A stretch of 10,298 bases of DNA, from positions 1-10,298 of the forward strand of contig JAKISV010000101.1 of assembly GCA_021648425.1 (NCBI GenBank), given 5' to 3'. The notes beneath the pieces were generated by a model. That model ran no database searches, was not told the origin of the DNA, and saw nothing but the letters and a program-made list of their open reading frames with translations. The stretch's first letter is position 1. Each line of letters begins with the position of its first letter. The position numbers and the translations under genes are program-made. Origin of the DNA: Rhizobiaceae bacterium. GTDB taxonomy: Bacteria; Pseudomonadota; Alphaproteobacteria; Rhizobiales; Rhizobiaceae. Shown one piece after another: positions 1 to 7,050 of the stretch.

Positions 1-3000
1 GTGGCTGCCGTAGTTTTGAGTGGGCAGGTAAACGGAAATTTATCGGAACTTGAAGAGTCCGGGAATAATACTGCAGATGAAATTGCCAGCAGAGCCAATG
101 CGCCTGTAGGCCAGAGACCTGGACGTGTTTTTGCGGAAGACTATCCATTTGTTGTTTTGCTGGCTGTTAATGAGGCCGGTTTTGCCAACATGACAAAACT
201 GGTGTCACGTGCGCATTTAACGCCGCAGGGGGGTGATTTGCCTCATGTGCATCTGGATTTGCTTGCATCAATGGCTCAAGGACTGATTTTGCTGAGCGGG
301 GGTCCTGAAGGGCCACTGAATTGCGAATTTACTCAGGGCCGCGAGAGCGTTGCGCGTTCGCGGGCTAAACAGTTGCTGGATATATTCGGCGATCGGTTTT
401 ATATCGAGCTGCAACGCCATGAGGGCGATGAGCGCGCGGTTGAAAAGCAATTGCTGGACACTGCCTACGATTTGAAAATTCCTCTGGTAGCCACTAATCA
501 GGTCTATTTTGCCACCGCTGATGATCATGAAGCCCATGATGCGCTGATATGCATTGCCGGGGGCAATGTGGTGGGTCAGGATGATCGGCGTCAGGTCAGC
601 GTTGATCACTATTTCAAATCTCGCGCGCAGATGATGGAGTTATTTGATGATTTGCCCGAAGCGCTGGCAAATAGTGTTGAGATTGCCCGGCGATGTATTT
701 ACCGAACTGCAACGCGTAAACCTATTCTGCCCAGTTTCACAGTTGAAAATGGTGGTGCTGAAAAAGGATTGTCTGAATTTGAGCAGCTGGAAAAGCAGTC
801 GGAAAAAGGATTGGAAGCGAGGCTTTCTGCCCATGGCCTTGCCGAAGGGTTTAAGCGCAAAGATTATGATGACAGGCTGAAATTTGAATTAAGCGTCATT
901 GAGGAAATGGGCTTTCCGGGTTATTTTCTGATTGTTGCCGATTTCATCATCTGGGCCAAGCAGCGTGATATTCCCGTGGGTCCGGGGCGTGGTTCAGGTG
1001 CTGGTTCAGTCGTTGCCTGGGCGCTGGAAATTACCGATCTTGATCCTCTGCAATTCGGGCTTATGTTTGAGCGTTTTCTAAACCCCGAGCGCCTCTCCAT
1101 GCCGGATTTTGATATTGATTTTTGTCAGGACAGGCGCGAAGAAGTTATTCATTATGTGCAGCAGAAATATGGTGAGGATCGTGTTGCACAGATAATCACA
1201 TTTGGAACGCTGCAGGCGCGAGCAGTCCTGCGCGATGTGGGCCGTGTTTTGCAAATGCCTTATGGCCAGGTCGACAGGCTTTGCAAACTGGTCCCTGCCA
1301 ATCCCGCTAATCCGGTGACGCTGGCTCAAGCTGTTGATGGCGAACCCAAATTGATGGAGGCGCGGCGCGAAGAGGAGATTGTTGAAAAACTGTTCAGCAT
1401 ATCACTGCGTCTTGAAGGGCTTTATCGCCACGCATCCACCCATGCGGCGGGAATTGTCATTGGTGACCGCAAACTGGAAGAACTGGTGCCCCTATACCGT
1501 GATCCGCGCTCCGAAATGCCGGTTTCGCAATATAACATGAAATGGGTGGAACCGGCGGGGCTGGTGAAATTTGACTTTTTGGGGCTGAAAACCCTGACTG
1601 TATTGAAGCAGGCGGTGACGTTTATTGGGCAAAAAGGTGGGACTATAAATCTTAGCGAACTGCCGATAGATGACGTGCCAACCTATGAAATGCTGGCTAA
1701 AGGTGAAACCGTCGGTGTGTTTCAGTTTGAAAGTGCGGGTATGCGCAAAGCGCTGATCGGTATGCGGCCGGACAGATTTGAAGACCTGATTGCCCTTGGC
1801 GCACTCTACCGGCCAGGCCCGATGGATAATATTCCCACCTATAATGCGCGTAAAAACGGTGAAGAAGAGCCTGATTATTACCATCCTAAGCTGGAGGGAA
1901 TTCTGGAAGAAACCTATGGTGTTATCATCTACCAGGAGCAGGTGTTACAGATTGCCAGGGTGCTATCTGGCTACACATTGGGGGAAGCTGATTTTCTTCG
2001 CAAAGCGATGGGTAAAAAAATCAAATCCGAGATGGATGCCCAAAGAACCCGGTTTGTTGAGGGAGCCGTAGAGCGTGATACCAGTGAAAATCAGGCGAAT
2101 GAGATTTTCGATGTGCTGGCGAAATTTGCCGGTTACGGGTTTAACAAGGCCCATTCGACCGCCTATGCGCTGATTGCTTATCAGACCGCCTATTTGAAGT
2201 GTCATTACCCGGTGGAATTTCTGGCAGCCTCGATGCAGCTTGATATGGGAAATACGGACAAACTCAGCGTGTTTCACCAGGATGCCCGTCAGCAGGAAAT
2301 TGAAATCATTAATCCATCCGTGCAGGTTTCCCGGATCGGTTTCAGTGTAAAAGATGATAAAGTCGTTTATGCGCTTGCAGCAATCAAGGGCGTGGGTGAG
2401 GGGGCGGTTGAACAAATTATTGCCGAGCGGGAAGAGAACGGTGAATTTACTTCACTCACCGATTTTTTCTCCCGTGTGGATTCGCGCCAGCTTAATCGAC
2501 GCACGGTGGAAAATCTGATTTGCGCGGGAGCGTTTGATTGTTTTGACCATCCGCGCGAAAGAATGGCGGCAGGGCTTGATCGGTTGCTGGGTCATGCGCA
2601 GCGCACTATTCAGGACCGTGAACGCGGACAAAGTGATATGTTTGGCGGAGAAGAGGCCTCCGAGATTGAATTGCCACGGGTCGACCCCTGGTTGCCATCA
2701 CAAAAGCTGCAGCGCGAACATCAATCCGTGGGTTTTTACCTCAGTGCCCATCCGCTGGATGAATATCGCAGCGTATTGGAAGGCCTGCGCGTTCAATTGT
2801 TTGGCGAATTTGAGAAATCAGTGCGTGCAGGTTCCGCCGCCGGGCGCCTTGCAGGTACGGTCACCGCACGCCAGGAACGCAATACACGCACCGGAAAGCG
2901 CATGGCGGTGGTGATGATTTCGGACCCTTCAGGCCAGTACGAAGCGGTGATTTTTGAAGAAAATCTCAACCGCTATCGTGACCTTCTGGAACCGGGCCAG

Positions 3001-3315
3001 TCAATCATCATTCTGGCAGCAGCAGACATGCGCCCGGAAGGGGTGTCGATACGCATTCAAAGTGTGCAATCTCTTGAAAAAGAGGCGAACCGGGTGCAAC
3101 AGGATTTGCGTATTTTCCTGCGCGATGCGTTACCGCTTGATAATGTCGCATCGTTGATTAAAGGGCGCGGGGATGGAAAAGTCAGTTTTGTCCTGGTTCA
3201 GGATAATGGCGCGCGCGAAGTGGAGGTTCAGCTGAAATCCAAGGCCCAGGTCACCAATCGTCTGGCCAGCGCACTAAAGGCGGTTCCGGGTGTTTTGGAT
3301 GTGGAGCTGGTTTAG
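1..3315 (+). CDS. dnaE: DNA polymerase III alpha subunit (DnaE1), 5' end outside the window
   Basis: Catalytic subunit of the replicative DNA polymerase III holoenzyme; it extends DNA 5'->3' at the fork in the cytoplasm. The 1104 visible residues begin inside the N-terminal PHP domain. Full-length relatives have about 1150-1180 residues, so roughly 70 are missing and the GTG at position 1 is probably an internal codon, not the start. The polymerase (C-family palm) motifs are clear: GPGRGSGAGS at residues 327-336, PDFDIDF with catalytic Asp369 and Asp371, and KFDFLGL with the third Asp525, spaced as in E. coli D401/D403/D555. A helix-hairpin-helix segment follows (IKGVGEGA, about 795-802), then an internal beta-clamp binding motif QSDMF at 877-881, then an OB-fold (about 948-1025) and the C-terminal tail. 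In the PHP part the ATNQVYF segment (164-170) lacks the Asp and His seen in metal-binding PHP domains. No obvious terminator follows the TAG stop. The family call is very secure. Confidence 0.97.
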   Translation: MAAVVLSGQVNGNLSELEESGNNTADEIASRANAPVGQRPGRVFAEDYPFVVLLAVNEAGFANMTKLVSRAHLTPQGGDLPHVHLDLLASMAQGLILLSGGPEGPLNCEFTQGRESVARSRAKQLLDIFGDRFYIELQRHEGDERAVEKQLLDTAYDLKIPLVATNQVYFATADDHEAHDALICIAGGNVVGQDDRRQVSVDHYFKSRAQMMELFDDLPEALANSVEIARRCIYRTATRKPILPSFTVENGGAEKGLSEFEQLEKQSEKGLEARLSAHGLAEGFKRKDYDDRLKFELSVIEEMGFPGYFLIVADFIIWAKQRDIPVGPGRGSGAGSVVAWALEITDLDPLQFGLMFERFLNPERLSMPDFDIDFCQDRREEVIHYVQQKYGEDRVAQIITFGTLQARAVLRDVGRVLQMPYGQVDRLCKLVPANPANPVTLAQAVDGEPKLMEARREEEIVEKLFSISLRLEGLYRHASTHAAGIVIGDRKLEELVPLYRDPRSEMPVSQYNMKWVEPAGLVKFDFLGLKTLTVLKQAVTFIGQKGGTINLSELPIDDVPTYEMLAKGETVGVFQFESAGMRKALIGMRPDRFEDLIALGALYRPGPMDNIPTYNARKNGEEEPDYYHPKLEGILEETYGVIIYQEQVLQIARVLSGYTLGEADFLRKAMGKKIKSEMDAQRTRFVEGAVERDTSENQANEIFDVLAKFAGYGFNKAHSTAYALIAYQTAYLKCHYPVEFLAASMQLDMGNTDKLSVFHQDARQQEIEIINPSVQVSRIGFSVKDDKVVYALAAIKGVGEGAVEQIIAEREENGEFTSLTDFFSRVDSRQLNRRTVENLICAGAFDCFDHPRERMAAGLDRLLGHAQRTIQDRERGQSDMFGGEEASEIELPRVDPWLPSQKLQREHQSVGFYLSAHPLDEYRSVLEGLRVQLFGEFEKSVRAGSAAGRLAGTVTARQERNTRTGKRMAVVMISDPSGQYEAVIFEENLNRYRDLLEPGQSIIILAAADMRPEGVSIRIQSVQSLEKEANRVQQDLRIFLRDALPLDNVASLIKGRGDGKVSFVLVQDNGAREVEVQLKSKAQVTNRLASALKAVPGVLDVELV

Positions 3316-3367
3316 GTCATAGACTCAGCCTCTTGCAATCGCGCAGTAATTGCGGCAATTATTTTTA

Positions 3368-4297
3368 ATGAACATTAAAAGCACCAAACCAGCATTCGCA
3401 CGTGATATTGTCAGGCCAATCGATCATGTGGTCTTGTCGGTGCGCGATCTGGTGCAGGCGCGTGAACGTTATAATGCGCTGGGGTTTAAGGTGGCTCCGG
3501 TGGCGCAACATAATTTTGGTACGCAAAACGCTATTGTGCCATTTGCCAATGGTACGTTTCTGGAACCACTGGCAATCGGGGAAAGTGAACTTGTTGAAAA
3601 AAATATCCTGAAAGGTAATCCGTTTCTTATTCGAGACCGGGCTTTTCGCTTTCGCCATGGATGTGATGATTTTGCTGGCGGATTATCGATGGTGGCATTG
3701 GCTGGCACCAATGCAAAAGCGGATCGCAAAAAATTTCGCAAGGCGGGATTGCGCACCGGAAAAATGGCAACGGTCAAACGCCCTGGCCTGAAAATTCGTG
3801 CTTCTTTTGCCCTGGATGACCGCGCTGCTGATTGCACATTTTTTGCCTGCGAGCGCAAAGATGGTCCACCGGTATTTGATCCAGGTCTGACCAACCATGC
3901 CAATGGTGCATTGCGCATTGATGGTGTTACGCTGGTTGAAGAAAATCCAATCGATTTTGCGGGTTATCTTAAAACTGTGACAGGGCTGGATACGTTCAGC
4001 GAGAACGAAGATGGTCTGGAATTCCAGTTGGGCAATGGCGGTTTAAGCGTTCTGACACCTGAAGGATTGAAATCGGGTTATGGCATCGAACTTCCCGCCA
4101 CGCGTTGCCGGGAAGGATTGATGGCAGTCACCTTTGATATTGCGGTAAGTTCGCTGGATAAAACAGCCATGCTGCTGGCCCAGCGCGGCATTGAAGCACG
4201 TCAGGTGGGTGAAAGAATTGTGGTGGCAAATGCACCGGGCCAGGGTGCAATGCTGGCATTTGTTGAAAGTGCTGTAACAGCCGGAGATAATTCATAA
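3368..4297 (+). CDS. VOC superfamily / glyoxalase-like domain protein (two repeats)
   Basis: A 309-residue protein of the vicinal-oxygen-chelate fold, most like the Glyoxalase_3-type group; substrate unknown. The N-terminal repeat starts with PIDHVVLSVRDL (17-28, His20), continues with HNFGTQNA (48-55) and ends its sheet with NGTFLEPLA (61-69, Glu66). The pattern H..GT.N...G..LE is typical of this group, so His20, His48 and Glu66 are candidate metal or substrate ligands. A second, more divergent repeat begins near GALRIDGVTLV (180-190) and ends near residue 300; it lacks the DHV start motif. No signal peptide is visible, so it is probably cytoplasmic. The ATG at 3368 is preferred over a TTG at 3350, which adds only MRQLFL before it; neither has a good Shine-Dalgarno. 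The gene lies 52 bp after dnaE, and its TAA overlaps the kdsA ATG by one base (TAATG), which suggests co-expression with KDO synthesis. Fold is confident; enzymatic role is not. Confidence 0.85.
   Translation: MNIKSTKPAFARDIVRPIDHVVLSVRDLVQARERYNALGFKVAPVAQHNFGTQNAIVPFANGTFLEPLAIGESELVEKNILKGNPFLIRDRAFRFRHGCDDFAGGLSMVALAGTNAKADRKKFRKAGLRTGKMATVKRPGLKIRASFALDDRAADCTFFACERKDGPPVFDPGLTNHANGALRIDGVTLVEENPIDFAGYLKTVTGLDTFSENEDGLEFQLGNGGLSVLTPEGLKSGYGIELPATRCREGLMAVTFDIAVSSLDKTAMLLAQRGIEARQVGERIVVANAPGQGAMLAFVESAVTAGDNS
4283..4286 (+). promoter_or_regulatory. Shine-Dalgarno of kdsA, inside the VOC gene
   Basis: GGAG lies 10 bases before the kdsA ATG at 4297 and within the last codons of the VOC gene. 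It supports this ATG as the real kdsA start, and with the TAATG junction it fits translational coupling of the two genes. Confidence 0.6.
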
Positions 4298-5124
4298 TGA
4301 AAACCAATACGGTTGTACAAATAGGCAATACCCGGTTTGGCAACGCGCTGCCGATATCCATTCTGGCGGGCCCCTGCCAGATGGAAACGCGCCAACATGC
4401 TTTTGACATGGCTGGTGGCCTGCAGGAAATATGCAGTGAATTGGGAATAGGGCTGGTTTATAAATCATCCTTTGATAAAGCCAACCGTACCAGCCTTTCC
4501 AGCAAACGTGGTTCGGGCCTGGATGCCGCAATGCCGATATTTGATGATTTGCGCAAGGAACTGGGGCTGGCAATTGTTACCGATGTTCATACGCAACAGC
4601 AATGCGCGCTGGTGGCACCTCATGTGGATGTGCTGCAAATCCCGGCCTATTTGTGCCGCCAGACAGATTTGCTGATTGCGGCAGCCAAAACCGGCAAAAT
4701 TATCAACATCAAAAAAGGTCAGTTTCTTTCACCGCCGGACATGAAGAACGTTCTGGCCAAGGTTGTTGACAGTGGCAATACAAATGTTCTGCTCACAGAA
4801 CGCGGTGCCAGTTTTGGTTATAATACGCTGGTGTCGGATATGCGCGCCTTGCCGATCATGGCGCAAACCGGTGCGCCTGTAATTTTTGATGCCACGCATT
4901 CGGTACAACAGCCCGGTGGTCAGGGCGGCACTTCGGGCGGTGAGCGCCAAATGGTGCCGGTGCTGGCGCGTGCGGCCGTCGCTGTGGGTGTGGCAGGGCT
5001 GTTTATCGAAACCCATCAGGACCCGGACAATGCCCCGTGCGATGGCCCCAATATGGTGCCATTACACGAAATGAAAGCAATGTTATCGCAATTGATGGAA
5101 ATCGACGCGGTGGTTAAAGGGTAA
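4297..5124 (+). CDS. kdsA: 3-deoxy-8-phosphooctulonate synthase (KDO-8-P synthase), metal-dependent type
   Basis: Condenses phosphoenolpyruvate with D-arabinose 5-phosphate to give KDO 8-phosphate, the precursor of the KDO that links lipid A to the LPS core; cytoplasmic TIM barrel. The 275 residues are full length. Family motifs include LAGPCQMET (23-31), YKSSFDKANRTS, DVHTQQQC, IPAYLCRQTDLL, NIKKGQFLSP, LLTERGASFGYNTLV, FDATHSVQQPGG and ETHQDPDNAPCDGPN. Cys27 in GPC replaces the Asn of metal-independent enzymes such as that of E. coli. With His201, Glu238 and Asp249 the gaps are 174, 37 and 11 residues, the same as for the metal ligands of the Aquifex aeolicus enzyme (Cys11, His185, Glu222, Asp233, from memory), so a divalent-metal enzyme is expected. 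It follows the VOC gene with a one-base overlap. Its 3' end overlaps the opposite-strand LprI-like gene by 11 bp. Confidence 0.97.
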   Translation: MKTNTVVQIGNTRFGNALPISILAGPCQMETRQHAFDMAGGLQEICSELGIGLVYKSSFDKANRTSLSSKRGSGLDAAMPIFDDLRKELGLAIVTDVHTQQQCALVAPHVDVLQIPAYLCRQTDLLIAAAKTGKIINIKKGQFLSPPDMKNVLAKVVDSGNTNVLLTERGASFGYNTLVSDMRALPIMAQTGAPVIFDATHSVQQPGGQGGTSGGERQMVPVLARAAVAVGVAGLFIETHQDPDNAPCDGPNMVPLHEMKAMLSQLMEIDAVVKG

Positions 5125-5455
5125 CCGTCAATTGTCGAATTCGCTCCTGATAGCGGTCTTTCAGGCAGGACCAGTCCAGGTCGCAACTGTTGCGTTTTCT
5201 GAGCCACACACTGTGCTCACGGGTGATTTTCTGGCGTTGGGGGGCGGTTTGCAGATTGGCTTTTCGATGGTCATACATCGAGGCCAGTTTTTCATCGAGG
5301 CTCAGTAATTCTTCATTGTTGCAGATTGCAAATTCCGCCTGTGAATGGGCTTTGGCGCAACTGAATGACTGGCCGACAGCAAACACTGTGGAAAGCAGTA
5401 AGGGGGCAGTGACAAGCACGCCAAGAGTAACAAACATTTTTATTGTGGAAAGCAT
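5114..5455 (-). CDS. Secreted LprI-like / DUF1311 small cysteine protein
   Basis: A 113-residue protein with a Sec-type signal peptide: a Lys6, a hydrophobic stretch at about 7-25 and a likely cleavage near TVFA-VG (26/27), leaving about 87 residues in the periplasm. The mature part matches the lysozyme-inhibitor-LprI-like N-terminal domain (DUF1311): SFSCAKA (30-36), AEFAICNNEEL (40-50), a central helix LDEKLASMY, then EHSVWLRKRNSC (80-91) and SCLKDRYQERI (96-106). The four cysteines, 33, 45, 91 and 97, are those that typically form disulfides in this family. Inhibition of lysozyme is known only for the mycobacterial LprI; for this protein it is a guess. It lies alone on the minus strand between kdsA and eno. 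Its TAA lies within the kdsA 3' end (11-bp tail-to-tail overlap), and it is divergent from eno. The upstream SD is weak (AGAAAG, minus-strand reading of 5465-5470). Confidence 0.85.
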   Translation of the reverse strand: MLSTIKMFVTLGVLVTAPLLLSTVFAVGQSFSCAKAHSQAEFAICNNEELLSLDEKLASMYDHRKANLQTAPQRQKITREHSVWLRKRNSCDLDWSCLKDRYQERIRQLTVTL

Positions 5456-5690
5456 GAGGCTGATCTTTCTTCAATTTCAGGATCAATATGCCACTACGCA
5501 CAACTTTTCAGGCCTTTAGCTTTTTGCACGGTATTTGGGTGGGAAAGCGTTCGAATAATGGTGATATCTTGCCGATTTCTTGAACAATGTGGCAGTGAAG
5601 ACCTAGCCGCGGGGTGCTAGAAAGGGTAGAAAGCGCACAAATAATCCCCGCTGATTTAACCAATAACCGCCCACAACAGGTACAACAAAA
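5456..5690. other. Non-coding gap between divergent LprI-like gene and eno
   Basis: This 235-bp stretch separates two divergent start codons, so it should hold promoters for both. The candidate eno promoter (5579-5608), the CTAGC/GCTAG inverted repeat and a modest eno ribosome site (CAGG, 5677-5680, 10 bases before the ATG) are all I can point to. I find no convincing minus-strand promoter, no riboswitch-like fold and no small gene. Confidence 0.6.
5579..5608 (+). promoter_or_regulatory. Candidate eno promoter
   Basis: CTTGAAC at 5579-5585 resembles the alphaproteobacterial -35 (CTTGAC). It is followed after 17-18 bases by CTAGCC (5603-5608) as a weak -10. This would start transcription near 5615 and leave a leader of about 75 bases. 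The -10 overlaps a perfect 5-bp inverted repeat, CTAGC (5603-5607) and GCTAG (5616-5620). The match is partial and read by eye only. Confidence 0.28.
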
Positions 5691-6968
5691 ATGACAGAGA
5701 TCATCGACATCACCGCCCGTGAAATTCTTGACAGTCGGGGTAATCCGACAGTGGAAGTGGACATTACTCTTGAAGAGGGTTCGTTTGGCCGTGCAGCTGT
5801 ACCATCGGGCGCGTCAACCGGTGCCCATGAAGCGGTGGAATTGCGTGACGGTGGTTCGCGCTATCATGGCAAAGGCGTCAAAAATGCCGTGGCTAACGTT
5901 AATGGCGACATATTTGAAGCGGTATGTGGAATGGATGCGGAAGATCAGCTGGCGCTCGATCGTGTGATGATTGATCTGGACGGCACACCCAACAAAGCAA
6001 GGCTGGGTGCCAATGCCATTTTGGGCGTATCGCTGGCAGCGGCCAAGGCTGCGGCCTGCGCTGGCGGGTTGCCACTATATCGCTATGTGGGTGGCACCAA
6101 TGCTCATCTGTTGCCGGTACCGATGATGAATATTATCAATGGCGGGGAACATGCCGATAACCCAATAGATTTTCAGGAGTTCATGATTGTGCCGGTGGGT
6201 GCTGATACATTCAGCGAAGGTTTGCGGATGGGGGCGGAGGTATTTCATACCTTGAAAAAAGAACTCTCCGCCAAAGGCCACAATACCAATGTAGGCGATG
6301 AAGGCGGATTTGCGCCCGATCTGGCCAGTGCTTCGGATGCGCTGGACTTCATCATGAAATCAATTGAATCAGCAGGGTACAAGCCCGGTGAAGATCTGGT
6401 GATTGCACTTGATTGCGCTGCCAGCGAATTTTATAAAAACGGCAATTATGAAATGAAAGGCGAGGGGCGCACGCTGGATGCGGGGCAGATGGTGTCTTAT
6501 CTGGGCGAACTGGCTGCGAAATATCCGATTGTATCCATCGAAGATGGCATGGCGGAAGACGACTGGGATGGCTGGAAAGAACTCACCGATGCGATTGGTG
6601 CCAAATGCCAGATTGTCGGCGATGATTTATTCGTCACCAATACCGCACGCCTGCGCGATGGCATCAAAATGGGCGTTGGCAATTCCATTCTGGTGAAAGT
6701 AAATCAGATTGGCACTTTATCCGAGACGCTTGATGCGGTGGAAACTGCGCACAAGGCGAATTACACCTGCGTCATGTCGCACCGCTCGGGTGAAACAGAA
6801 GATTCAACCATTGCCCATTTGGCAGTGGCCACCAATTGCGGGCAGATCAAAACTGGTTCCCTGTCGCGCTCGGACCGGGTGGCAAAATATAATCAGTTGT
6901 TGCGGATTGAAGAGGATTGGGGGGCTGCGGCGCGGTATGCGGGACGTGATGTGTTGGGGGTTAAATAG
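5691..6968 (+). CDS. eno: Enolase (phosphopyruvate hydratase)
   Basis: Interconverts 2-phosphoglycerate and phosphoenolpyruvate in glycolysis and gluconeogenesis; a Mg2+-dependent cytoplasmic enzyme, and in many bacteria also a partner of RNase E. At 425 residues it is full length. The N-terminal domain begins IIDITAREILDSRGNPTVEV and carries the SGASTGAHEAVELRDG loop. In the barrel, NVGDEGGFAPD holds catalytic Glu204, ALDCAASEFY holds metal ligand Asp241, SIEDGMAEDDW holds Glu284, VGDDLFVTN holds Asp311, and the signature ILVKVNQIGTLSET holds catalytic Lys336. SHRSGETED and KTGSLSRSDR follow as expected. The ATG at 5691 has CAGG 10 bases upstream. It stands alone as a transcription unit, with a long gap before it and convergent fumarase after it. 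Its product phosphoenolpyruvate is a substrate of KdsA, encoded just upstream, but shared regulation is not shown by the sequence. Confidence 0.98.
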   Translation: MTEIIDITAREILDSRGNPTVEVDITLEEGSFGRAAVPSGASTGAHEAVELRDGGSRYHGKGVKNAVANVNGDIFEAVCGMDAEDQLALDRVMIDLDGTPNKARLGANAILGVSLAAAKAAACAGGLPLYRYVGGTNAHLLPVPMMNIINGGEHADNPIDFQEFMIVPVGADTFSEGLRMGAEVFHTLKKELSAKGHNTNVGDEGGFAPDLASASDALDFIMKSIESAGYKPGEDLVIALDCAASEFYKNGNYEMKGEGRTLDAGQMVSYLGELAAKYPIVSIEDGMAEDDWDGWKELTDAIGAKCQIVGDDLFVTNTARLRDGIKMGVGNSILVKVNQIGTLSETLDAVETAHKANYTCVMSHRSGETEDSTIAHLAVATNCGQIKTGSLSRSDRVAKYNQLLRIEEDWGAAARYAGRDVLGVK

Positions 6969-6975
6969 GAAACTT

Positions 6976-7005
6976 CGTCATCCCAGCACTTGATGCGAGG
7001 ATCCA
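6976..7005. repeat. Degraded alphaproteobacterial intergenic palindromic repeat (one half)
   Basis: CGTCATCCC (6976-6984), CTTGA (6989-6993) and GGATCCA (6999-7005) occur in the order and spacing of a dispersed intergenic repeat that I recall from alphaproteobacterial genomes (CGTCATCC-N-CTTGA-N-GGATCCA). The arms can fold: ATCC (6980-6983) pairs with GGAT (6999-7002), two mismatches follow, then GCA pairs with TGC around the loop CTTGA. Full elements usually carry a second, inverted half. Here only weak traces follow (GTGGATGG at 7031-7038), so the copy looks decayed. It sits just after the eno stop. Confidence 0.5.
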
Positions 7006-7036
7006 TCACTATATGTGCCGAAGGGTGACGGTGGAT

Positions 7037-7050
7037 GGTGAACTATCACC
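7037..7050. terminator. Possible weak hairpin between convergent eno and fumarase
   Basis: GGTGA (7037-7041) and TCACC (7046-7050) form a 5-bp stem with a 4-base loop. An alternative pairing is GGGTGA (7023-7028) with TCACCC (7046-7051). It overlaps the fumarase stop codon and lies in the convergent gap, where a two-way terminator would be expected. There is no T-run on either side, so intrinsic termination is doubtful. Confidence 0.2.

Noticed and set aside
1..3. GTG at position 1 as the dnaE start
   Set aside because: It would remove the beginning of the PHP domain present in all DnaE proteins; the window edge explains it better.
1492..2415. Long minus-strand open frames (130 and 150 codons) inside dnaE
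   Set aside because: Their translations show no recognisable domain, and the plus strand carries conserved DnaE motifs throughout.
5190..5519. Plus-strand open frame of 109 codons opposite the LprI-like gene
   Set aside because: No family match, whereas the minus strand encodes a signal peptide and the DUF1311 cysteine pattern.
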